Program-made: the position numbers and the translations under genes
Assembly (NCBI GenBank): GCA_020284085.1
Contig: JACEVL010000031.1
Location: forward strand, 1-64,000
Source: Aporrectodea caliginosa
Lineage: Eukaryota; Annelida; Clitellata; Crassiclitellata; Lumbricidae
Direction: 5' to 3'
Length of the DNA: 64,000 bases
Shown here: piece after piece, positions 21,430-33,325 of the stretch
How the letters are laid out: every line of letters begins with the position of its first letter
Position numbering within the stretch: the first letter of the stretch is position 1
The notes under the pieces: model-generated
Database searches by the model: none
Seen by the model: only the letters and a program-made list of their open reading frames with translations
What the model was told of the DNA's origin: nothing

Positions 21430-22045
21430 CTGCGTATTCAAAACGAGCGAGAAGGATATAATTATAGGGTAGAGCTACACGGAAGAACATTTCGCATGGG
21501 CGACACTAAAATTGTGCATTACGTTCTCCTGGGCGAAGCAGCGTCGCCGCTCAGTAAGCGGACATTGAATGCAAAGTGAAGCGGCGCAACCGCTGAATTG
21601 GAGATCATTCAATTCGAATACACGGGTGTAGCAAACTATTATCGGCTCTAAATGTAGATTCTATTCAGATATATGTACATAATAAATATTTTAGGCCCGT
21701 CAGCAAATAAAGCGGATTCGTTATTTTGATAAGGGAACGATATATAAGGTAAGTAAGTAAGTAAAGCAGCCTTTAATTTACAGCCGTGAAAAATTACGCC
21801 CTGGAAAATTTCTCGGACGATGCCGGGTACAAACGCTAGTTATATAATGAAGGAGAAGACAGTTAGCCTAACTTCCAAGATAAACTTTAGCAATGCCGAG
21901 AAACAGTATTCGTGTAGTTGCACCAATGCACTCACCCGCATCGTTTGTAGCAGAGTAATGATCGTACCTAATGTAATATCACCAATGTGTATAATAGTGA
22001 CAACTGACAAGTGACAAGTCACGAACGCTCTTAAAATGGGCGGAG
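21430..22045. other. Intergenic
   Basis: Contains a (TAAG)n run at about 21750-21763 with adjacent CAGCCTTTAATTTACAG, perhaps a SINE tail. No gene seen. Confidence 0.35.
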
Positions 22046-22540
22046 TTATGTAATGTAATGTAATGTAACAAGACATTTATATAGCGCCACTTAAGAGTCT
22101 CACAGAAGCGCTCAACACGTGGCCATCAAACAGCTGAAAAAGTGCGTCTTTAAGAGTCGAGAGAAAACCATGTAACCACATGCAGCATTAGTGGCACGCA
22201 CAGATGGCGGAAGAGTATTCCAGATCCGTGGCGCCGCAATCGAGAAGTCCCGACGAGCACGTGTGGTGGTTCGAAACGAAGGTACAATCAAGTCATTTCG
22301 CGAGGCAGACCGGAGAGCCCGCCGACCAGTTTGAGTGCCAACTGGAAGGCACAGTTCAGCAATGTAGTCCGGAGCAGTGCCAGTCGTAGCCTTCCAAACC
22401 AGCGTAGCGATCTTGAAATTAACACGATCAGCAACTGGAAGCCAGTGTAGCTCACACCGCATGTAGTCGGATATGTGTGAATATTTTGGCAGGTCAGCCA
22501 GAAGTCTGGCTGCTGCATTCTGAACAAGCTGAAGTTGACG
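22046..22540 (-). pseudogene. CR1-like LINE 3' part, RT C-terminus
   Basis: Minus-strand frame with LVQNAAARLLADLPKYSH, LHWLPVADRVNFKIATLVW, APRIWNTLPPSVR and FSRLLKTHFF: the classic CR1/L2 RT C-terminus. The 3' end is GCGCTATATAAATGTCTTG followed by (TTACA)n. Upstream it is broken at 22541 by an insertion and a duplication. Confidence 0.85.
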
Positions 22541-22933
22541 CGTATTATTATTTATTTTGAGCACTTCCGGTTGTCTCAGGTCAACTCAGGGACCATAGAA
22601 ATGTAGCCCCACATTCCCACTATAGAATGGTATAATTTGTGTCTCTTAATATTAAATGACGGATAAGATATAGTCGAAAATCTAGGGGGGGGTGGTATTC
22701 ACCCCCTCTGGTACCTCGGGTATATTGGGTATAACTTTTGAACGGTGTGAGATATCATCTCACATTTTACCTCAAAACGTGTGTAAATGAACCAGCGTAG
22801 CGATCTTGAAATTAACACGATCAGCAACTGGAAGCCAGTGTAGCTCACACCGCATGTAGTCGGATATGTGTGAATATTTTGGCAGGTCAGCCAGAAGTCT
22901 GGCTGCTGCATTCTGAACAAGCTGAAGTTGACG
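22397..22933. repeat. 144-bp direct duplication flanking an insert
   Basis: The LINE segment 22397-22540 is repeated at 22790-22933, by eye without change. Between them sits the 249-bp piggyBac-like fragment. Confidence 0.85.
22541..22789 (-). mobile_element. Internal fragment of the piggyBac-type element
   Basis: Matches the reverse complement of about 33437-33685 inside the piggyBac-type element at 33326-34284, including GATATCATCTCACA, ATACCCGAGGTACC in complement and the CACTTCCGGTTGTCTC stretch. It has no terminal repeats of its own. Confidence 0.8.
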
Positions 22934-23080
22934 AATGCGGAACTCAGGGAGGCCCAGAAGGACTCCATTACAGTAGTCAAGACGTGTGAGAACAAAAGAG
23001 TGTATTAGTACAGCCGCAGCGTTCAGCGAGAGCGTCCTCCGTATAACTCGGATCTGTCTGAGCTCGTAGTAACTTGTCCT
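22790..23080 (-). pseudogene. CR1-like LINE, second piece
   Basis: Begins with the duplicated 144 bases and continues upstream in the RT (minus strand) until it meets the Kelch relic at 23081. Confidence 0.6.
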
Positions 23081-23431
23081 CTAATTTTTTGATGCGAGCT
23101 GCACTTTGGGAGACATCTGTTATTTTAATTGGACAGAATACTTGTTTTATATTTAACTTTGAAACGGAGACTTGGCAAGAAAGAGAACAGTTCAAGGCCG
23201 GAGTCAGACACTTTGGTTTGGTTCTTGAAAATGAAAGAGTCTTTGTCATCGGAGGAGGAGACAGCGAAACGGATAAAGATGGCAATGTAACATGGAAATG
23301 CAGAGACGACGTACGTTATGTTCCTCTTCAGAATATTCATTGATAATAAACCGATTGAGTGGAAGATTCATGGGAAATTACCAAAACCATCCCTTGTGCA
23401 AGCTTGTGCAGTAATGCGAATCACAGTCTAA
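23081..23431 (+). pseudogene. TRIM-Kelch relic: Kelch 3' fragment
   Basis: Encodes only the last two blades of the propeller: MRAALWETSVILIGQNTCF, FETETWQEREQFKAGVRHFG and VFVIGGG, closest to genes 2 and 5. A one-base insertion near 23336 (AATATTCATTG against AATATCTTTG in gene 2) shifts the frame before the conserved DNKPIEWK end. No RING exon precedes it; a CR1 fragment abuts it directly. Its 3' flank is also duplicated, see 23081-24547. Confidence 0.9.
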
Positions 23432-24276
23432 GAAGTAATGCTGACATTTAGTCGCGTTCATAGATGCCTTTGATCTTTAGCTTGTATTATCGTTGGCGTA
23501 TTTATATATGAAAATTCGGGTGGAAGGGACAAGCTGTCCTATCCTCGCCATATATTGACAAAGCGGTGCGGTCTGACCTGCGCCCGCCGAAATTCGAAAT
23601 ATAGACGGCTTGAGAATCGACCATGACAACTCTCCAGTGAGGGGAATGCCACAGATGATGAGGCTGATGAAAGATAGGACGACATTCAAACGCATTCTAT
23701 TTTCTTTTTGTTTAATTACTCTGGACAACTAATTTAAAAAACGTTTGCGTCTGGAAATATTTTTTTGATCATGATAGACTGCTTCAGGCTAAGCACAATT
23801 ATAATTTCAGACTGCCTGCATGCATGTATCACGTAGGAATTTGGAAAAACAAGAAATGTAGCCTACTTTTATTGCTTGTATCACGTAGGAATTCGGAGAA
23901 ACGTGAAATTTATTTTTATTGAAGTTTTTATGTTTAATCGCAACAATGATGCTGACATATTGCATTTGCTCGACCGAGTGCTTTGCTGCTGATTTTCTGT
24001 TTCAGTGTCCAACTATAGTCAGCCACCGTTGATGGGTTCCGGATGCCCTGATAGGCCTACTGCTTCTGCATAATTGCAATGTCCTGATGAAACCTTTCAC
24101 CATGTTAGTCACTGATTGCACCAAGATTAACATGGAAGAAGTCGAAGTGCGAATGCAAAAAGTGAATCGTCAACAACATGTTGCACTTCGTAATTTTGCA
24201 TGCATGAAGCATGTTGCTAACCAGCTGGAAGTAATTTGGTGTTCTGTAGTTGCCAAGAAAATTCTGAACAACATCC

Positions 24277-24352
24277 TTGATTGCCTTCAATGGCAATCAA
24301 GGATGAAGATAATCCCCGAGTCAAATCCACTTCGGGGTTTGACTCGGGGATT
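24277..24352. other. Pair of strong hairpins
   Basis: CCTTGATTGCC-TTCAAT-GGCAATCAAGG (about 24277-24303) and AATCCCCGAGTCAAA with its 15-base complement (about 24311-24352). Both are preserved in the inverted copy near 56440-56515. Confidence 0.75.
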
Positions 24353-24547
24353 ATTTTCCTCGGGGGTTATTGGCCACGGGGATTAGTGACCGGATGTAGT
24401 TTCCTAGGGGGTTACTGGCCGGGGGTTATTGCCCGCTGGTTATTATACTAGAACTGATTTTTCTGCCTTCCCCTTCCCCACTAGCAGATCTTAAAACCGC
24501 TTGTCATTGTATCAATGTAGCCTACGTATCAAAGCACTGAATATAGC

Positions 24548-25189
24548 GCGTGATAAGTACTCCTCAAAGGCCCTGCATTGACAGCGTGTCTAATTTGTGG
24601 ACCGACAAAAACTGCCTTTTTATTCTCGGCGTAAGTTATTCTTGGAAATACCTTTCCAAAGATCGAAATCATTCACCTTTCTTATTCATCGAAAAATTCT
24701 GAACAGTCCCATTTTTATATCCCTGAAGCAAAAGAATCTTTCTTGGGTCGACAAATGGGCCTCCGTGGCCTAATGTCAAACAGTTGCCTTATTTTTGGTC
24801 TCTAGGTGAAACCAAACTCGGGGATTATATTCATAAAATATCGGCCAATTCATTTAAATGTAACAAGACTTCAATGTCATTTGATTTCTTTAGCACGAAA
24901 GTCTTGTTCAGTTGAAAGGAACTTACAAAAGCAGTATTGGTATATCCAAGCATACATTGTATCAATATTACTGAGTGCCACTACTTTCACTTGTACATAC
25001 ATACTGCATGTGTTTCAACAAACAACTAAGTCCTGTGATGGTTAAATAAATATCCACATTCACAGGTTCCTGGCATACATAGTCAAAAACACAATCAACG
25101 GGGAAGGCATAGAAGGTCAGCCAAACAGACAGACAGACAGCGAACACTAGTAAGTTAAAGATCTTGGTCAGGTAAGATAAGTGCCTTCT
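24548..25189. other. Intergenic, nothing recognised
   Basis: No supported gene. Short frames only. Confidence 0.3.
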
Positions 25190-25650
25190 GACGTCTTCAT
25201 GAGAAGAGTCATGTCTATGTGTATGTCTGTCTGTCTATGTCTGTTACGTTTGTCTGTCTGTCTGTGTGTCTGTCTGTCTGTCTGTGTGTCTGACTGTGTC
25301 TATGTCCTGTGCGTCTGTCTGGATCTGTGTGTCTGTCTGTGTTTGTCTATCGGTCTGTGACCTGTCTGTAACTGTATTCACATGTTGCAGTCAAATAGTC
25401 AAAAGCAGGCCTAAACAGGAAGGTATAGTACCAGATAAGCGATCAGTCAAACAGACAGACAGACAGCGAGGGTAAAAGTAACGTAAGACACTCAATCAGA
25501 GTGCTTTGAAACCATGAGAAGAAGTGTTACTGTAGACACATATCAATGTGTGTTCGTCTGTATCTGTGTCTCTGTAGATGTGTCTGTCTATCATGTGTAT
25601 CATGTCTGTGTCTGTGCGTCTTTCTGTCTGTGTGTCTGTCTGTCTCTCCC
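25190..25650. repeat. (TCTG)n and variant microsatellites
   Basis: TCTG/TGTC tetranucleotide runs at 25215-25365 and 25555-25650, with complementary CAGA runs at 25128-25140 and 25450-25467. Confidence 0.85.
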
Positions 25651-25859
25651 CCTACCTAAGAGTGTTGATTTGGAGTAGAACTAGAGTTACTAGACAAAGC
25701 AAACTTATTTATTTATTTATATTCATGTAAAAAATATTGCCCTGTGGGCCACGGTTCATCAATACATCGTACCTCAGATTTCATTTGACGTCGTTAAAAT
25801 AAATCTGAATTTGTTCAGTTCCGGAACCTTTTTCTAGAAAAAAGCACTGTACATAAATA

Positions 25860-26364
25860 CAGTCGACGCCGCTTAAGTGCATAGCCTTGGGACTGCCTTG
25901 AACCTATGCAATTAACCGACGTATGCATTTAAGAGAAGTTCACATGTACGGTACTGTGTAAAATTGACTAAATGCACTGGTATTTAATAACAGAGATGGA
26001 GCCTACATGCTATAATGCTTTCAGTAACCATTCAGTTACGTCACCTACTGATACGGAACACAGTGCAGTTATAAGACAGACCACTGGACAGCCGGAGTCG
26101 TTTGCTGTCCACAGGCGAACTGCCTAAAGCGACCAGAATGTTCCAAGCTGCCTATGCAATTAAGCGGCGTTGATATACACAGAGCAAACATAAAACGGGC
26201 CTGTATTCGACTATGCACATAACCGAATTATGCACATATGCGATATGCACATACCCTGAGTTGTCTTTCATTGAAATACCCTATATTAAAACGGGACCGG
26301 TCATCTTCTATGCACATAAGCGAATTATGCACATATCCGTTATGCACTTAAGTGGCGTCGACTG
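25860..26364. mobile_element. pogo/Tigger-type MITE, 505 bp
   Basis: Flanked by TA at 25858-25859 and 26365-26366. Inverted termini CAGTCGACGCCGCTTAAGTG and the complement of CAGTCGACGCCACTTAAGTG. Internal ATGCACATAA and TTAAGCGGCG motifs repeat the terminal sequence. The CAGTCGAC start with a TA target is typical of the pogo branch of Tc1/mariner. No transposase. Confidence 0.8.
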
Positions 26365-26369
26365 TAAAG

Positions 26370-28040
26370 CACAAAGTCTAATATTGATTGCGTTGATTGC
26401 GCTCGATTAAAACTGGAAACTATTCCTCACAAAGTCTCTGATTTGTAGGCATCTCTAAAATTACATGAACAGCTTCCTAAGGTCACATGGCAGACTAAAA
26501 ATAGTTGGACACAAAGGAGTGTGATTCCACGTTGGCTGACAACATCAGATCAGCGCTTAAAGTGTGAATGGACGGTCATGGACGGCGTCCAGGCACTTAT
26601 TTTAAAGGCTGAATAATTATCCTGTCATCCTGTTCACTTATTAGGCCAGCACAGCCTGGACACGTCCATGCAGCGTCCATGCAACAGTGTAATTCCTCTG
26701 TGTTATTATCAGCAGCATTTAATCTTATTATTGTCATTTTGATTCCGTAGTTTATTGCACCGTGTAAGTGTAACCTGTTTTCCACCTCATTCCTTACTTA
26801 CTTAAGCCTATTTGTATAATGGATGTCTATCATTCGTGTAATACATTCTAAGTTAAGTTTTAATAAAATCGCACGTCATACGCGCTTTCGCTTTTATCGG
26901 CTGAGTTTTCGTAGTGTAATTTCAGTGCGCAAAGAATAAAGATTTTTCTGGAAGAAAGGAACGAAATGCGTGTTTGTGCAACTACCAAAGTAGGCCCTAA
27001 GTGAATTTGTTGGCATCAGTTGGCCACAGTATAGCTGCACGACATGACTCAGGCTGGAGAATTTGGTGTCCAATGCCCATACTACATTTGTCTGCCACTC
27101 GGAAATATGATGTGCAGAACCGAACTGCAAGAGAAGTCAACCAGATAGCTGCAGAAGCACATTCGCATCTGAAAGCTTTCGCAGAACTGCAGATTCACTT
27201 GGAAAGACCATTGTTCGGAATTGGGGAAGAGAGCGGGCACATTACACGTCCTATATTTTATGAAGAAAAATCCGTGGCCTTACTTGACTAAGTTAAGTTA
27301 CTGCAAGAGAAGGCAAGCCTCCCTAGTCAAGTAAGCCACGTGATTTTTCTTCATTACAATACACAGACCATGTAGGTCTATTCACATTGGCATTCAGGCA
27401 ATATTACAAGATGTTTCACCACGCAAGACATGTCTACTTGGTAGACAGCAACCACAAAAGAAGTAGACGTTCCGCACTAGAAATATTCCAGAATGCTGGC
27501 CTATGGAATAACTTGCCATGATATTTCATGAAGGAAAATCCGTGGCTGATAATACTTATTAACGGCTTATGTCGCCTGATTTTGTACCATCGTTTTGGTT
27601 TGTTCTTTGATGTATGAGACGTTTTATGATTCAACTGCTTTAAGCAACACTGTATGAATCCAAATTAGGTTTTGAAGTCATTGGTTACGACAGCATGAAC
27701 AGGCAGTTAAATATGAAGATTGTGGCATAGTCAATATTCAAACACAAACACTCCACCGACCTAATAATCCAAAGTCTATCAGATTGCGTAGCGCAGGAAA
27801 CCAGTCTAAGCATGAATAGAAACCAGGTCATTCACAGTTAACTGGGTCACTGGGTACCCCTTGCATACATGTATACCTACACCTAACATACGTTAAGGCG
27901 ATGCCATTTCAGATAAGAAACTGTTGAGAGAACAACACAGAGTAAGATAACTTTACCTCTTTCTGCTTCAGTTCTAGAAATCGCTTTATCCTTTACAATT
28001 CATAGAATCTGCTGTGATTTTAGAGTTGGAATTTTGAACC
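26370..28040. other. Intergenic, upstream of gene 2
   Basis: No supported gene. One long hairpin at 27260-27354 is listed separately. Confidence 0.3.
27260..27354. other. 95-nt near-perfect hairpin
   Basis: Two 31-base arms (27260-27290 and 27324-27354) are reverse complements apart from a small offset around CCGTGG/CACGTGG. The loop is 33 bases. Part of the left arm (AAAATCCGTGG) recurs at about 27537. It may be a small foldback transposon or a transcribed hairpin. Confidence 0.7.
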
Positions 28041-28049
28041 ATTTTTAGA

Positions 28050-28330
28050 TATAGCTTAGTGCCGATGCCATAGGGTCTTGTAGCCTTTAGAACTGTTTTC
28101 ACGATAGCATTGCAAAATCAGAGGCGCATTAGAAATCAATTCAGGCTTCGGCGACGTTGGAGAACACTTTAGATTAAATGCCTTAGCTGTCAAAATAAAT
28201 CCTAATCTCTGAGTAATAAATTTATTTAGTCTTAGCAGCCTTGCAAGAAAGAATTTGAAATCGAAAGTAAAAGTAAAGCAGTGGAAAATTAATCCGTTAA
28301 TTTCCAATGACGCAGAATTATTGAGCAAGC
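28050..28330 (+). promoter_or_regulatory. Upstream block shared by genes 2 and 3, with IRF-type motif
   Basis: Similar by eye to 42950-43200 upstream of gene 3 (GGCTTCGGCGACGTTGGA against GGCTTTGGCGATGTTGGA and further matches to the GAAA-rich end). At 28257-28268 it holds GAAATCGAAAGT, a GAAANNGAAA motif as bound by IRF-family factors. No transcription start was identified. Confidence 0.4.
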
Positions 28331-28371
28331 GATGAACGACGATGCATTTAAATACAATACTCTTAGGCCTA

Positions 28372-28585
28372 TTGCTTTAAAGAATGGCAACTATTTGAAA
28401 TTGACAAGAAAACCTCAAAACAACTTCTAGCTTCTCCAGTTATTGAATTTGCCGTAGCTGACGCAAACACGTTGATATACAGCTATTTCACCGTATACTG
28501 AGAATCACAGTAGCCTAATCACCTGACATTATTTCTCGAAAAGGTCATTCAACTTTATCGCAGAATTTGTTGATTTTGTTTCATA
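28372..28585 (+). promoter_or_regulatory. Conserved upstream block of genes 2 and 5, ending in a splice acceptor
   Basis: Matches the region upstream of gene 5 (about 63384-63625, minus strand) closely. Ends GATTTTGTTTCATAG at 28586, a pyrimidine-rich acceptor 18 bases before the ATG. This implies a 5' UTR exon farther upstream. Confidence 0.5.
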
Positions 28586-28603
28586 GGTTTCTGGTTAAGT
28601 GAA

Positions 28604-29726
28604 ATGGCGGAAGCAGGAGAGAAAGCTGCAAAACAACTTAGAGAAATAACAGAATGTCCAATATGCCTGAGTGCATTCACTGATCCAAGAATGTTGCCAT
28701 GCATTCACACATTCTGTTTTCAATGTCTGAAACGCACTGGAGAAACGGCGCAGAAGAAGCCAGGAGACAAGATGCCTTGTCCTTTGTGTAGAAAGGAGTT
28801 CCTCATTCCAGCAGATGGAATAAATGGTGTGCAGAAAAACTTCTTCATGGAAAATCTCTTGCAATACAAGACTACGCTGCAAATTGGAAGTGCCTCAATC
28901 ATTTGCGATATCTGTAATGCCAGCGATGAGGGCAAAACAGGACAAATACCAACAGCCACGATGAGATGCTTAGAATGCCAAGATAACTACTGCGACAGCT
29001 GCGTCAAAGTTCACCAATTTCAGAAACTGAGTAGAAATCACCAAGTGGTGAAAATTGGAAGCGATACTAAATCAGGAATGAAGCCAGTTTTATCTGTGAA
29101 ATACTGCAGCAAACACACTCAGAAACCATTAGACTATTATTGCGTTGAATGTAAGAAAATCGTCTGCGTTTCTTGCTTTGTTGAAAGTCATGCATCACAC
29201 AAATGCAAAGATGTGACTACAGTCGATGAAGAATTCCGCCAAACAATTCAAAGGAACTCATCAAAGGTATCGATCTATGCAGATGAAATGTTGTCCTTAA
29301 GAAAGAATGCGGAGATTAGAAAGGCAGATTTTCTTAAGGAAATAGTCGATAAGGAAAATGCAATTCATAAAAGAAATCAGGAACTCAAAGATATGATAGA
29401 TGAGCAGACAAAATCGCTTTTGGATGAGTTATCTGTAATAAAATCAAAGCATCTAAAGGAAATGGAAACTGGAATGGAAGAAATTGACAGATATTGCACA
29501 ATATTGAGAAGTTTTGAAGCATACTGCACTGAACTGATATCAAAAGGATCGGCCAGTGACATCTGCAGTTCGGTTGACGAATTAGTTATTAGAGCAGATG
29601 AATTAGAAAGAGATCACGAGGCATTCATTGGTCGTCCACATCAATCAGTCGAAGTTTCTTTCGAAATAACAGATTTAAAAGAAGTTTTACAGAAATCGAA
29701 CAACAACGTTGTGGGACAAATAAAAG
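28604..29726 (+). CDS. TRIM-Kelch gene 2, exon 1: RING, two B-boxes, coiled coil
   Basis: Predicted RING-type ubiquitin ligase, N-terminal half. RING zinc ligands are C18, C21, C33, H35, C38, C41, C59 and C62. B-box 1 has C101, C104, C122, C125, C130, C133, H137 and H146. B-box 2 has C168, H171, C180, C183, C188, C191, H196 and H199. A coiled coil of about 120 residues follows (roughly 205-330), then the family tail GSASDICSS and EAFIGRPHQSVEVSFEITDLKE. This is the full TRIM order. The ATG at 28604 is the first after an acceptor. The donor AAAAG|GTAACA follows 29726, leaving one base in phase 1. With 31939-32849 it gives 677 residues. An open frame continues into the intron to 29839, which could yield a Kelch-less form if the intron were retained, but there is no evidence for that. 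Nearest relative: gene 5. Confidence 0.9.
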
Positions 29727-30384
29727 GTAACATATTTACAAAATATGAATTCATTTATAGTCCTTTTTGCAGAGTGACAGTGAAGTTTACATCTGTTCTG
29801 GAGTTTCGATTTCTACGGTTTACTTATAGGCCTACTTAGGCTACTTCATGGCCTGTGTTCCAGTCTTGGAGACTCAGATCTCAGCTGGTTCTGGATTTAA
29901 TGAATTGGAGTTTTAAAAATGCAGTTTTGCTTATGAGCGATTATCAATTGATGCCTTATACACTAAGGTATTGCCAAAGAGCTATATAAAGTTGGGTCGA
30001 CCGTCCTGGCTTCACACAAAGCCAAGTGATATTACCGGACTGGTAACTTCTGTACGCGTCTATAGTTTCCCTGTAACGAACATGTATCTTGTTTGACACA
30101 TTTTTGTAGTGCTTCTCATTGCCCCAAAACTTTCCTTAAAATCCATCAGTCTCGTCTGTTCTGCCCTTCAAAACCTCTAGAAATGCTCGACCCTCCTCTT
30201 TATTGCATTGGACAATGTTCCTGTATATACCTTGAATTTTTCAAGCGGTTTTACCTGTAATCTGGCGTTCTAACTTTAGGCTAGATACATTAAATTTTGG
30301 CAAAGCGCTGCCAGATAGCTTCTGCTTTGTTTGAATGCATTTCTGCAACGCCGTGGTTTGGACATTACTATCGAAAAAGCGTCG

Positions 30385-30707
30385 CTAACAATATATATAT
30401 AATACACATGATATATATATAGGTCCCTTGTAGTACATTATATATACACATATATATGTGTATATATATGTTATACATATGTATATATATATGTATATTC
30501 TATGGTATATGTATGTATATGTATAATATATATGTATAATATATATATATATTTATATATGTGTGTGTGTGCGTACATATATATCTGATGATGTAAGTTC
30601 AACATATAAATTGTTATTTGACTTTCATATGTATTTATGTATATACATGTATGTATACAAATTATGTATGTATGTATGCATGTATAACTGTATGTATATA
30701 TGTATGC

Positions 30708-30738
<31 letters not shown>

Positions 30739-30770
30739 ACACTCCACTTTTATATAATTATATATATGAC
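30385..30770. repeat. (TA)n/(TATG)n microsatellite
   Basis: Long runs of ATAT, TATG and GTGT repeats. Frames through it are not genes. Confidence 0.9.
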
Positions 30771-30837
30771 ACTCAGTACAGGTTCAAAATCTTCACAAGG
30801 ACCATCTAAATGGCAGGTCTCACTGGGGTGGGGTTTG

Positions 30838-31385
30838 GCCGTAATTGAAATTCTTTGAAATTACGCAATTTTTAATTTGTAATTTGATTCAATTACAGTT
30901 TCCTATGTAATTTGCAATTTGAAAATGTTTTATGTCTCAAAGTAATTTGTAATTTGTAATTTAGTAACATTTACCGAGTAAGTACCGCCGTTGGAATTAC
31001 ATCTTGGAACTTGGCAAGGCCTTAGCCATGTCTCAGGTCAAACAAAGATCGTCAGTTTCCCAGCACAACTTCCCAAAAATTACTTGGAAAATGTAATTTA
31101 ATTACAAATTACAAATTACTTTGAGACATAAAATATAATTTCAAATTACAAATTACTTTGAGACATAAAATATAATTTCAAATTACAAAATACATAAGAA
31201 AATGTAATTGAATTACACATTACAAATTATTTTGAGACATAAAATATAATTGGAAATTGGAAATTACTTTGAGACATAAAATTTAATTTCAAATTACAAA
31301 ATACATAAGATAATGTAATTAAATAAAAAATAAAAAATTAAGAGTTGCATAATTTCAAGTAATTTCAATTTCAAATACTGCCCAT
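30838..31385. mobile_element. AATTAC-rich inverted-repeat element
   Basis: The left side (GTAATTGAAATTCTTTGAAATTACGCAA, then TTTTATGTCTCAAAGTAATTTG) is complementary to the right side, which holds three tandem copies of AATTACTTTGAGACATAAAAT. The ends resemble each other, but no target duplication was found. Confidence 0.55.
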
Positions 31386-31938
31386 CATTGCTTGCCACGT
31401 CTCCCAAACGCTACAACTGCTCATTTAGGTTGTAAAATCTGGTGTATTGTTCGGCAAAGTGATGATTGAAATTAGGAAATTGTTGGGGTCTTTTATGACC
31501 CCAACAGTCTTTCGCGGAAATCATGTAGGCGTCAGCCGCGTCAATAGGCCACCCATTCCCGATTGGTTCTTCTTAAACCTGGAAATATATGTGACAAAAT
31601 CCTAAAATTGTTTGAAAAAATATTTAATGGTAAATTTTTTATAACAACAATCATACGCGTGGGGTCATAAAAGACTCCACCTGGTATGATTAGGGTTAAA
31701 TACGCGACATACGCGTAGTGTAATGTAAATCGCGACAATGTATCTGCGCTACACCAAGTAGCGTTAGTGGAGCCATTTATTCATTAGTGCTATGCCAATT
31801 CAGATCTTTAAGAGTCATGGTATTTATGCCATTCCTTGTTAGGTCACTATTCCGGGATGTTTCTGTTCTTACAGAACGAGTGAATTAATAAATACATTCA
31901 ACTAACTGTTATCATTGTATTTTTCATTGTCAAAACAG

Positions 31939-32849
31939 TAACCACTTCACAGTTTGAAAACTGTGCAATTGTCGTGGGATTGGATGATGGTACGACCATA
32001 ACGAAGGACGTTCTCAAGATAAATCTACATCGGCCAAATGAAATCTCAACGGAACAAAAAATTCCGACTACAATGACGTTCGAAGTATTCGCCGCCGTTT
32101 ATTGTAACACTATGTACGTTACTGGAGTAGGAACCAAATATAATGAAATCTGGAAATACAGACAGATTTCTGGTTGGATGAAATGCTCTTCCTTAGTTCA
32201 AGGCCGACGTAGACACAGCGCAGCGTTTATGGATGAAGTATTGTATATCTGCGGAGGATTTGTGCAGTCTAATAGAAACATTCTAGACACCGTTGAAGCG
32301 TACAACGCAATAACCGACAAATGTGCCGCAGTCGGAAAATTGGTTCATGGTGTAGATAGCTCAGGTAATTGTGTTCCATTTAGGAGCTCACTCTATATTT
32401 TTGGTGGAAGAGACAAATACGGCAAAGACGTAAGTCATGTTCAGATGTACGACACTAAGCTGAACACATGCACTCTCCTTACAAAACCAATGCCACGCCC
32501 TAATTTTTTGATTCGAGCTGCACTTTGGGAGACATCTGTTATTCTGGTTGCATGCTATACCTGTTTTATATATAACTTTGAGACTGAAACTTGGCAAGAA
32601 AGAGAACAGTTCAAGGCCGGAGTCAGACACTTTGGTTTGGTTCTTGAAAACGGAAGAGTCTTTGTCACCGGAGGAGGAAAGGACGAAAGAGATAAAGATG
32701 GCAAAAAGACATGGAAATGCAGAGACGACGTACGCTACGTTCCTCTTCAGAATATCTTTGATAATAAACCGATTGAGTGGAAGATTCACGGGAAATTGCC
32801 AAAACCATGCCTTGTGCAAGCTTGTGCAGAAATGCGGATGACAGTCTAA
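31939..32849 (+). CDS. TRIM-Kelch gene 2, exon 2: Kelch-type propeller
   Basis: Starts after the acceptor TTGTCAAAACAG (31927-31938); the single G from exon 1 and TA form a valine codon and the frame continues VTTSQFENCAIVVGLDDG. Six blade strands are visible: AIVVGL, MYVTGVG, LYICGGF, LYIFGGR, VILVAC and VFVTGGG. Typical Kelch linkers are LVQGRRRHSAAF and VEAYNAITDKC. The stop is TAA at 32847-32849, soon after DNKPIEWKIHGKLPKP. There is no low-complexity tail. The fifth strand reads VILVAC, lacking the usual glycine. Likely the substrate-binding half of the ligase; the substrate is unknown. Confidence 0.9.
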
Positions 32850-33325
32850 GAAATAACATAGCTGACATTTAGTGATCGTTCATTGATGGCTTTGATCTTT
32901 ACCTTATATTATCGTTGGCGTATTTATATATGAAAAGGGGACAAGCTCTCCAATCTCCCCACATATTGACACGAGCGGTGATGTCTGACCTGAGCCCGCC
33001 GATATTCGAAATATAGACGGCTGGGATAATCGACCATGACAACTCTCCAGTGAGGGAAACGCCAGGATGATGAGGCTGATGAATCATAGGATGACGACAT
33101 TCAAAATAGAATTTGTTTGAATCATTCAAACACATTCTGTTTTCTTTTTGTTTAATTACTCTGAACAACTAATTTAAAAAAGTTTTGCTTCTAGAGATAT
33201 TTTTGGTGATCATTATAGACTGCTGCTGCAAGCTAAACACAATTTATTATAATTTCAGACTGCCTGTATCACGTAGGCATTTGGAAAAACACGAAATTTA
33301 CTTTTATTGATTTTTGTGCGTTTAA
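32850..33325. other. Gene 2 3' flank shared with other copies
   Basis: Homologous to 23432-23940 and, inverted, to about 56830-57350. Likely includes the 3' UTR. A piggyBac-type element interrupts it at 33326. Confidence 0.6.

Larger units (their letters stand above)
23081..24547. repeat. Segmental duplication, inverted copy at 56236-57695
   Basis: The Kelch 3' end and about 1.1 kb of 3' flank match the reverse complement of 56236-57695 (end of gene 5 and its flank), including both hairpins and the GGGGATTATT array. The homology stops within a few bases of CAAAGCACTGAATATA at the right edge. Confidence 0.8.
29727..31938. other. Gene 2 intron
   Basis: The first 600 bases and the last 250 match the intron of gene 5, so the paralogs were duplicated with their introns. 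The middle differs: here an AT-rich microsatellite (30385-30770) and an AATTAC-rich inverted-repeat element (30838-31385), in gene 5 a LINE and hAT-type elements. Confidence 0.6.

Noticed and set aside
27260..27354. A microRNA gene
   Set aside because: Near-perfect long arms, no conserved mature sequence recognised and no expression data; a foldback element is as likely.
29727..29839. Extension of the gene 2 first exon into the intron
   Set aside because: The conserved donor GTAACA at 29727, also used in gene 5, and the in-phase Kelch exon support splicing.
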